In this document: piece after piece, positions 1 through 4,750 of the stretch
Position numbering within the stretch: position 1 is the first letter of the stretch
Layout: each line of letters begins with the position of its first letter
Origin: Bacteroidales bacterium
Lineage (GTDB): Bacteria; Bacteroidota; Bacteroidia; Bacteroidales; UBA12481
Direction of reading: 5' to 3'
Length of the DNA stretch: 7,754 nucleotides
Assembly (NCBI GenBank): GCA_028707745.1
Contig: JAQWAJ010000066.1
Span: 1 to 7,754 of the forward strand
Translations under genes and position numbers: made by a program
Notes under the pieces: generated by a model
Seen by the model: only the letters and a program-made list of their open reading frames with translations
Told to the model about the DNA's origin: nothing
The model's database searches: none

Positions 1-26
1 CCCAAGTTTCGGCCTGGGAAGTAGTT

Positions 27-98
27 GGCCCGTTCGTCTAGGGGTTAGGACGTCAGATTTTCATTCTGGTAGCAGGGGTTCGATTCCCCTACGGGCTA
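27..98 (+). tRNA. tRNA-Glu (anticodon UUC)
   Basis: A complete cloverleaf can be folded by eye. The 7-bp acceptor stem pairs 27-33 with 91-97 and its first pair is G-U. The D stem is 36-38/49-51. The anticodon stem is 53-57/65-69 around the loop 58-64, with anticodon TTC at 60-62, which reads glutamate GAA/GAG codons. The variable region is 70-73. The T stem is 74-78/86-90 around the loop TTCGATT. The discriminator is A98. CCA is not encoded (CG follows), so the 3' end must be added by nucleotidyltransferase. The gene lies 24 bp upstream of rpsT with no clear promoter between them, so the two may share a transcript from which the tRNA is processed. Any promoter lies outside the window. Confidence 0.97.
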
Positions 99-122
99 CG
101 ATTAATTTAAGATCATTAAAAA

Positions 123-374
123 ATGGCACATCACAAGTCTGCTTTGAAAAGGATCCGTCAGACGGAAGCTAGAAATGAGCATAATAAATACTATGCTAAG
201 ACTGTTCGTAACATGATTAAGAGCCTAAGAAACATCACAGAGAAAGATGCTGCCGCCGAAATGCTGCCGAAAGTCTCTTCCTACCTGGATAAGCTGGCTA
301 AAAAGAACATTATTCATGACAACAAGGCTTCCAACTTGAAATCGGGCCTTGCCAAACATGTGAACAGTTTATAG
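123..374 (+). CDS. rpsT: 30S ribosomal protein S20
   Basis: S20 is a small basic protein that binds 16S rRNA in the body of the 30S subunit and helps its assembly. The 83-residue product has the usual family length, the typical N-terminus MAHHKSALKRIRQ (residues 1-13), and the Lys/Arg-rich, all-helical composition expected of the S20 helical bundle. The C-terminal half carries the conserved Asn-Lys-Ala...Lys-Ser-Gly-Leu-Ala pattern around residues 67-77. The ATG at 123 follows an A-rich stretch without a Shine-Dalgarno sequence, as is common in this phylum. The gene follows tRNA-Glu by 24 bp and ends at a strong hairpin terminator, so tRNA-Glu plus rpsT probably forms a complete transcription unit. 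Codon choice looks more AT-rich than in the following genes, as expected for a highly expressed ribosomal gene. Confidence 0.97.
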   Translation: MAHHKSALKRIRQTEARNEHNKYYAKTVRNMIKSLRNITEKDAAAEMLPKVSSYLDKLAKKNIIHDNKASNLKSGLAKHVNSL

Positions 375-410
375 GGTTGCTCCCCCAACCGACAAGATTT
401 TATATCCTGT

Positions 411-439
411 AGAGACGCATCACTGCGTCTCTTTTTTTT
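411..439 (+). terminator. Rho-independent terminator after rpsT
   Basis: A perfect 9-bp stem, AGAGACGCA (411-419) with TGCGTCTCT (424-432), encloses the 4-base loop TCAC. The run of eight T (432-439) begins at the last base of the stem, and a second run of eight T follows at 442-449. It lies 36 bp after the rpsT stop codon. There is no matching A-run on the left side, so it should work mainly in the plus direction. It separates rpsT from radC. Confidence 0.93.
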
Positions 440-502
440 GCTTTTTTTTCCATTCTCCCCTCTTTCGCGCATCTATATTCTAAACAAAACACCCGATAGA
501 AT

Positions 503-1198
503 ATGGAATACCCGATTTTTCGCATCCGCGATCTGGCACTCGAGGACCGGCCCCGTGAAAAAGGCCTGCGCCAGGGATTAAACGGACTGAGCAACACCGA
601 ACTTTTAGCCATCCTGATTGGCACCGGAACAAAAAAACAGTCGGCACTCGACCTGGCCCGACTACTGCTCCAAAAAGCCGGCAATGACCTCCACCATCTG
701 GGGAAACTCACCCTGCCCGAGTTGGAAAAGATCAGTGGCATTGGCGAAGTTAAAGCCATCCGGATACAAGCATGCTTCGAGCTGTCGCGCCGCCGGAAAG
801 CCACTCCTCCCGCCATCAAACCGAAAATCCGCTGCAGCCAGGATGCCTGGAAACTGCTCGAAGGATCTCTCTCCGACCTTCAACATGAGGAGTTCTGGAT
901 ACTCCTCCTGAACCGCTCGAACCAAATCATCGACCAAATCAGAATCAGTCAGGGCGGAATCTCCGGAACCGTTACCGATGTCAGGCTGATCCTCAATGCC
1001 GCAGTCGAAAAACTCGCTTCAGGAATCATCCTGGCACACAACCACCCTTCAGGAAACCTCTCACCCTCAGATGCAGACCTGAAAATCACGAAAAAAATCA
1101 AGGAGGCCGCCAGCATGCTCGACCTTTCGCTCCTCGACCACCTGATCCTGTCAGATCAGGGATACCTGAGCATGGCCGATGACAATCTTATGCCCTGA
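503..1198 (+). CDS. radC: RadC family JAB/MPN-domain protein
   Basis: This is a RadC (UPF0758) family protein of 231 aa, the usual length. The N-terminal part has the family signature EDRPREK at residues 14-20, followed by a helix-hairpin-helix type DNA-binding stretch with ISGIGEVKA at 77-85. The C-terminal half is a JAB1/MPN metalloprotease-like domain with the full JAMM motif: a Glu in the HEEF stretch (129-130), HNHPSG with His179 and His181, and Asp192, giving H-x-H-x10-D. These would bind zinc. The old link of radC to DNA repair has been questioned and its biochemical role remains unsettled, although relatives often sit in mobile elements and defence islands. This copy is in a housekeeping context. 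An in-frame TAG at 497-499 rules out a longer start. I found no convincing promoter, although a terminator precedes the gene. Confidence 0.95.
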   Translation: MEYPIFRIRDLALEDRPREKGLRQGLNGLSNTELLAILIGTGTKKQSALDLARLLLQKAGNDLHHLGKLTLPELEKISGIGEVKAIRIQACFELSRRRKATPPAIKPKIRCSQDAWKLLEGSLSDLQHEEFWILLLNRSNQIIDQIRISQGGISGTVTDVRLILNAAVEKLASGIILAHNHPSGNLSPSDADLKITKKIKEAASMLDLSLLDHLILSDQGYLSMADDNLMP

Positions 1199-1216
1199 AA
1201 GCCCGGAAAAGCATAT

Positions 1217-1224
1217 TATCTTTG
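1217..1224 (+). promoter_or_regulatory. Bacteroidota -7 promoter element (TATCTTTG)
   Basis: TATCTTTG matches the Bacteroidota sigma-ABfr -7 consensus TAnnTTTG at every fixed position. It lies 19 bp after the radC stop codon and 26 bp before the ATG at 1251, so transcription would start near 1230 and give a short leader of about 20 bases. No good -33 TTTG is visible at the expected 19-21 bp spacing; the nearest candidate is the weak TTATG at 1188-1192. If real, this promoter rules out the upstream reading start at 1179 for the next gene. Confidence 0.7.
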
Positions 1225-1250
1225 TACCTTCACGATATAATAATACCGGA

Positions 1251-2564
1251 ATGATGCTGATCTATTGCCCCGAGGAAAACCCAAGAGTCACCTGGACCTT
1301 TGATCTGGTCTTCAAACAACTGCTTGGGCTTGATTACCGGATAACAACTTTTCCCGATGAGCTAATTCATTCAAACGAGCCCCGGCTGAATTATTCATTT
1401 AAACCGATAACCGACACACTCTTTATCGAAGCTTCCGGGTTGCTCTTCGAACATGAGATCCATGACCAGTCGGCGAAACTGATCCCCGGCGAAAAATGGG
1501 CCGGACTGCCTACCCTGTTTACTTCCAATCAAAGCCTCTCTGCACTCCGTTTCGATATTTTTTCAGCCATCTTCTATTTTGTATCCCGATATGAGGAGTA
1601 CCTCCCCTTTGAACCCGATGAACATCACCGGTTCCCGTCAACCGAGAGCCTGGCATTTCGTTTAGGGCTGATCGATAAACCCGTTGTCAATCAATGGGTG
1701 ATCGAATTCGGGAAATTCCTTGAAAAAACATTTGGCGGGATGGTCATCTGCAAACAACCCGAATACACTTTCATTCCAACGATCGATATCGACAATGCCT
1801 GGGCTTATGCCCATAAAGGGCTCAAACGCACTATCGGCGGGCTCTGGAAGGATCGCCATAATATGGAAGCCCGGAATTTCCGGTATCAGGTTTTGCGAGA
1901 TAACCAACCCGATCCATACAACACCTACGAGCTGCTGAAACATTTCCATTCCGAAGCGAAAGTTCAGCCGATCTGGTTTTTTCTGGTTGCCCGTTACAAC
2001 CGTTTCGATAAAAACATCTCGCCGCAAAATCCTCATTTTCAACACCTGATCCGCAGTATCGCCGCCGATTATCCGGTCGGAATCCATCCGTCCTATGCAT
2101 CAAACTCAGCGACAGCACTCGTTAGCCATGAAGCCGAAACCCTAGGGCACATCCTGGGGCATCCGGTCGATCGGAGCCGGCAACATTTCCTTCGCATACA
2201 CCTTCCGAATACCTACCGCACCCTGTCACATCTGGGCATCCACCAGGATTACTCCATGGGCTATGCCGACTGCCCGGGGTTCCGGGCTGGAATTGCATCC
2301 CCTTTCTTGTTTTTCGATCTGGAGGAAAATAAAATTACCGATCTGACCGTCAACCCATTCCAGATCATGGACACCACTCTGCAGCAGTATCTGAAACTCA
2401 CTCCGGATCAGGCCATTCAGAAAATCGCTGAAATGACCGGCGAAGTTAAAAAGGTGAACGGAACCTTTATCAGCCTGTGGCACAATGAATCCCTGAGCGA
2501 ATGGAAAGAATGGAAGGGATGGAGCCAGGTTTACCGCGAACTGTTATCCATCGCTATAAAATAA
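1251..2564 (+). CDS. Polysaccharide deacetylase-like protein (Bacteroidota family)
   Basis: The 437-aa product resembles a Bacteroidota family usually labelled polysaccharide deacetylase family protein, with an uncharacterised N-terminal domain (about residues 1-165). The C-terminal region shows pieces of the NodB/carbohydrate esterase 4 fold: TIDIDNAWAY (177-186), where the two Asp of DID resemble the metal-binding motif; GIHPSY (277-282); FRAGIASPFLFFDL (344-357); and WHN (410-412) near the end. It probably acts on an acetylated glycan or a related envelope sugar, but substrate and activity are unknown. No signal peptide or membrane helix is evident, so it may be cytoplasmic. An alternative in-frame start at 1179 would overlap radC by 20 bases and lie upstream of the promoter at 1217, so I prefer the ATG at 1251 (or the adjacent ATG at 1254). 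It is followed after 13 bp by an acyltransferase gene, probably in the same transcript. Confidence 0.75.
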   Translation: MMLIYCPEENPRVTWTFDLVFKQLLGLDYRITTFPDELIHSNEPRLNYSFKPITDTLFIEASGLLFEHEIHDQSAKLIPGEKWAGLPTLFTSNQSLSALRFDIFSAIFYFVSRYEEYLPFEPDEHHRFPSTESLAFRLGLIDKPVVNQWVIEFGKFLEKTFGGMVICKQPEYTFIPTIDIDNAWAYAHKGLKRTIGGLWKDRHNMEARNFRYQVLRDNQPDPYNTYELLKHFHSEAKVQPIWFFLVARYNRFDKNISPQNPHFQHLIRSIAADYPVGIHPSYASNSATALVSHEAETLGHILGHPVDRSRQHFLRIHLPNTYRTLSHLGIHQDYSMGYADCPGFRAGIASPFLFFDLEENKITDLTVNPFQIMDTTLQQYLKLTPDQAIQKIAEMTGEVKKVNGTFISLWHNESLSEWKEWKGWSQVYRELLSIAIK

Positions 2565-2577
2565 GGACCACATAATC

Positions 2578-3507
2578 ATGGAGATCATACATCTCGGCCA
2601 AAAAGAGATCGATAAGAAAAAATGGGATCAGGCGATCAATCTTGTCCCCGGCGGTTCTCTTTACGGTCAATCGTGGTATCTCGATGCCGTTTGTCCTGAC
2701 TGGCAGGCCCTGGTAACCAGCGACTATTCCATGATTATGCCGCTTACCGCCAGGCGGAAGTTCGGATTTCAATACCTGTATCAGCCACTGCTCAGCCAAC
2801 AACTGGGGATCTTCAGTAAGGCGGTTATAACACCCGCTGATGTGGATGCCTTTCTGAAAGCCATCCCTCCGGCGTTTAAACTCATCGAAATTACCCTGAA
2901 CGACAGAAATCCCGCCGGAACGGTTTTCCCGGTGAGGAACCATGTCACCTGCCGGCTGGCTCTCAATCAATCGTATACACAGATTCAGGAAAAATACACC
3001 GAAAATACCCGGCGCAACCTCAAAAAAGTAGCCAGCGAAAGTATCCGTTTCCGGACCAACATCACCCCGGCCGAATTTCTTACGCTCCTTCAATCCGATA
3101 AAAGCGCCGGCTCCAGGGTCCTCATCAATAAGAAAAATCTGCCGGCACTCATGCGGCTGACGTCAGCCATCCTCAACCGGAAAACCGGAATGATTTGCGG
3201 GATCAAGGACCGGCACGACCATCTGCTCGCCACCGCACTGATCGGGCAAAACAAAGGATATCACTACTATCTGGCCCCGGCCCAGTCGGCCGAAGGACGC
3301 GACGCCCGGGCCATGTTTTTCCTGATCGACCGATACATCCATCTCCATTCTGGATTGCCGGCCACGCTGGATTTCGAAGGATCGGATATTCATTCAGTCG
3401 CCCGGTTCTATAAAGGGTTCGGCGCAACACCATCCACCTATACCTCATTGAGAATAAACCGATTACCATGGCCACTGAATCATTGGGCCAACCACCGGAC
3501 GAAATAA
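2578..3507 (+). CDS. FemAB/GNAT-like acyltransferase
   Basis: This 309-aa protein appears to be a FemAB/BioF2-like member of the GNAT superfamily, which transfers acyl or aminoacyl groups, often to cell-envelope substrates. Supporting features are the N-terminal pattern GQSWYLDAV (30-38), a basic Arg-Arg-Asn-Leu-Lys-Lys stretch in the middle (145-150), and the C-terminal motif LDFEGSDIHSVARFYKGFGA (264-283), which closely resembles the DFEGS...FYxxFG motif near the end of FemAB-like proteins. The donor and acceptor cannot be read from the sequence. An AAGGA at 2563-2567, overlapping the upstream stop codon, lies 10 bases before the ATG and may act as a ribosome binding site. The 13-bp gap to the deacetylase-like gene suggests one operon and perhaps a shared glycan or envelope-modification pathway; that link is inference. 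No membrane segment is evident. Confidence 0.75.
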   Translation: MEIIHLGQKEIDKKKWDQAINLVPGGSLYGQSWYLDAVCPDWQALVTSDYSMIMPLTARRKFGFQYLYQPLLSQQLGIFSKAVITPADVDAFLKAIPPAFKLIEITLNDRNPAGTVFPVRNHVTCRLALNQSYTQIQEKYTENTRRNLKKVASESIRFRTNITPAEFLTLLQSDKSAGSRVLINKKNLPALMRLTSAILNRKTGMICGIKDRHDHLLATALIGQNKGYHYYLAPAQSAEGRDARAMFFLIDRYIHLHSGLPATLDFEGSDIHSVARFYKGFGATPSTYTSLRINRLPWPLNHWANHRTK

Positions 3508-3518
3508 CATTTTATTAG

Positions 3519-3526
3519 TACTTTAG
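3519..3526 (+). promoter_or_regulatory. Possible -7 promoter element for upp
   Basis: TACTTTAG matches the Bacteroidota -7 consensus TAnnTTTG at five of six fixed positions. It lies 20 bp before the upp ATG in an AT-rich 39-bp gap between the acyltransferase gene and upp. No -33 element is evident. Separate transcription of upp is plausible because its function differs from the genes upstream, but the match is imperfect. Confidence 0.4.
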
Positions 3527-3546
3527 CCGTTCCAATATCTAACATC

Positions 3547-4218
3547 ATGATTAACAATCTTGGCGACCAGAATTCTTTACTTAACCAGTTCATGGTTGAG
3601 ATCAGGGATGAGCAGATCCAGAAAGATTCCATGCGTTTCCGCAGGAACATGGAACGCGTGGGAGAGGTACTGGCTTATGAAATCAGTAAAACGATGACTT
3701 ACCAGCCTGTGGAGGTCCGCACTCCACTTGGAACCGCTGCAGCTAAAACTTGCCGCGATCAGATTGTACTGGCTACGATATTGAGAGCCGGACTGCCTAT
3801 TCACCAGGGAATGCTGAACTATTTTGATAAAGCAGAGAACGCATTCATCTCGGCATACCGGGAATATGAAAAAGACGGAACGTTCCATATCAATTTTGAA
3901 CATATTTCCTCGCCATCAATCGATGGTAAGGTGGTCATTCTCAGTGACCCGATGGTGGCCACGGGTTCATCTATCTTTATGGCATACAAGGCATTACTCG
4001 AAAAAGGCAAACCTTCGCATGTTCACATTGCCGCACTCATCGCCAGCAAGGAGGGCATCGATTACCTGAGGAAAAACCTGCCCATGAAAAAAACGACCAT
4101 CTGGGTGGGCGCCATTGACGATGAACTCACCTCAAAAGCCTATATCGTCCCGGGATTGGGGGATGCCGGCGATCTCGCCTATGGCAGCAAAACTACCGAT
4201 GGAGCAGAGCACTTCTGA
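3547..4218 (+). CDS. upp: Uracil phosphoribosyltransferase
   Basis: The enzyme converts uracil and PRPP to UMP plus pyrophosphate in pyrimidine salvage in the cytoplasm. The 223-aa product has the expected signatures: QKDSMRFRRNMERVGE (25-40), the TILRAGLP segment (77-84) with Arg80, the PRPP-binding loop VVILSDPMVATGSS (129-142; Asp134 and Thr139-Gly140), and the C-terminal uracil-binding motif YIVPGLGDAGDLAYG (199-213). A Val replaces the more usual Leu in DPMLATG, a mild change. The ATG at 3547 fits family N-termini, and no Shine-Dalgarno sequence is seen. The last eight residues (216-223) lie beyond the conserved end of the family and are encoded in the 26 bp that overlap the end of folK on the other strand. 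Confidence 0.96.
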   Translation: MINNLGDQNSLLNQFMVEIRDEQIQKDSMRFRRNMERVGEVLAYEISKTMTYQPVEVRTPLGTAAAKTCRDQIVLATILRAGLPIHQGMLNYFDKAENAFISAYREYEKDGTFHINFEHISSPSIDGKVVILSDPMVATGSSIFMAYKALLEKGKPSHVHIAALIASKEGIDYLRKNLPMKKTTIWVGAIDDELTSKAYIVPGLGDAGDLAYGSKTTDGAEHF

Positions 4219-4678
4219 TTTCCCGGATGCTCTTGCCGAACACCGGATGAATCTTATCGGGGCAAATTTCCATCAGTGATACGAGCACAAATTCCCGCTC
4301 ATGCAGTTTCGGATGCGGTACAATCAGCTCCCGCTCATTGATAATCTTATCCCCGTAAAACAGTATATCCAGATCGATTTCACGGTCAGTATACACCCCC
4401 GTTCTGATGCGCCCGAAATCCGTTTCGATGGATTGCAATATCCGGATCACCTCCATCGGACTCTTTGGATTTCCATCAGAGCCTCCCGACGTATCCCCAA
4501 CGACAGCCACACCATTCAGGAAAGCATTCTTCGATTCAAAACCCCAGGGCTCAGTCTCCACAAAGGTCGATACAGCGGTCACGGGGCCAATCATTTCACT
4601 GATCCGGGAAATCGATTTTTCGAGGTTCTCCCGGCGATCGCCGAGGTTGCTGCCCAGTCCGATGATAAGTTCTTGCAT
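4193..4678 (-). CDS. folK: 2-amino-4-hydroxy-6-hydroxymethyldihydropteridine pyrophosphokinase (HPPK)
   Basis: HPPK transfers pyrophosphate from ATP to 6-hydroxymethyl-7,8-dihydropterin, a step before dihydropteroate synthase in folate synthesis. From the ATG at 4678 the product is 161 aa, close to the usual 159. Motifs in order: IIGLGSNLGDR (5-15), ETEPWGF (41-47), the HPPK signature TDREIDLDILFYG (97-109) with magnesium-binding Asp102 and Asp104, and PHPKLHEREFVL (121-132). A longer reading from a TTG at 4699 is possible, but that codon lies within the -7 promoter element at 4697-4704, and known HPPK N-termini begin where the ATG does. An odd Gly/Ser/Asp-rich insert (about residues 61-71) lies between the early and signature regions. 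This is the only minus-strand gene in the window. It diverges from sppA and overlaps the upp tail by 26 bp. Confidence 0.95.
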   Translation of the reverse strand: MQELIIGLGSNLGDRRENLEKSISRISEMIGPVTAVSTFVETEPWGFESKNAFLNGVAVVGDTSGGSDGNPKSPMEVIRILQSIETDFGRIRTGVYTDREIDLDILFYGDKIINERELIVPHPKLHEREFVLVSLMEICPDKIHPVFGKSIREIRSALLHR

Positions 4679-4696
4679 GAATTTGAATTCTGACAG

Positions 4697-4704
4697 CAAA
4701 AATA
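4697..4704 (-). promoter_or_regulatory. Bacteroidota -7 promoter element for folK (TATTTTTG)
   Basis: Read on the minus strand, this is TATTTTTG, an exact match to TAnnTTTG. It lies 18 bp upstream of the folK ATG at 4678, implying a leader of roughly a dozen bases. That placement supports the ATG over the upstream TTG as the real start. No clear -33 TTTG is seen at the usual distance. Confidence 0.72.
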
Positions 4705-4717
4705 GACCTTTAAAACC

Positions 4718-4725
4718 TATTTTTG
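4718..4725 (+). promoter_or_regulatory. Bacteroidota -7 promoter element for sppA operon (TATTTTTG)
   Basis: TATTTTTG matches TAnnTTTG exactly and lies 25 bp before the sppA ATG, implying transcription starting near 4732 and a leader of about 20 bases without a Shine-Dalgarno sequence. It probably drives sppA, lpxK and the phosphorylase gene together. No clear -33 element is visible. Confidence 0.75.
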
Positions 4726-4750
4726 TAATTCACAGTAAACCCGTATCATA

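Larger units (their letters stand above)
4697..4725. repeat. Perfect 9-bp inverted repeat spanning both divergent promoters
   Basis: CAAAAATAG (4697-4705) and CTATTTTTG (4717-4725) are exact reverse complements separated by 11 AT-rich bases. Each arm contains one complete -7 element, the left reading toward folK and the right toward sppA. The -33 region of each promoter would fall on the -7 element of the other, so the two polymerase sites overlap. The symmetry may simply reflect two identical promoter elements, or it could serve a shared regulator. Confidence 0.8.

Noticed and set aside
1..26. Imperfect hairpin CCCAAG/CCTGGG upstream of the tRNA
   Set aside because: The stem is six pairs with one mismatch and no T-run follows. 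It is too weak to call, and it sits at the window edge with its upstream context missing.
102..112. Possible rpsT promoter (TAATTTAA)
   Set aside because: It misses the end of the -7 consensus, including the G, and has no -33 partner; simple AT richness explains it.
463..480. Possible radC promoter (TATATTC at 474-480)
   Set aside because: It lacks the final TTTG of the -7 consensus, and no TTTG lies at the right distance upstream.
400..819. Minus-strand reading frame of 139 codons across the rpsT terminator and radC
   Set aside because: It is antisense to radC, starts in or near the terminator region, and its translation has no recognisable family character.
503..1198. radC as a marker of a mobile element or defence island
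   Set aside because: The neighbours are all housekeeping genes, with no integrase, repeats or composition shift, so this is the ordinary chromosomal copy.
1662..2118. Minus-strand frames opposite the deacetylase-like gene
   Set aside because: They are shadows of the plus-strand gene, which carries recognisable motifs through the same stretch.
2554..3093. Minus-strand reading frame of 179 codons opposite the acyltransferase gene
   Set aside because: It lies antisense to a well-supported gene and has no recognisable motif or promoter; it reflects the codon bias of the plus-strand gene.
4168..4182. Short palindrome GGCGA/TCGCC near the end of upp as a terminator
   Set aside because: It has only five pairs with a two-base loop, no T-run, and lies within conserved upp codons.
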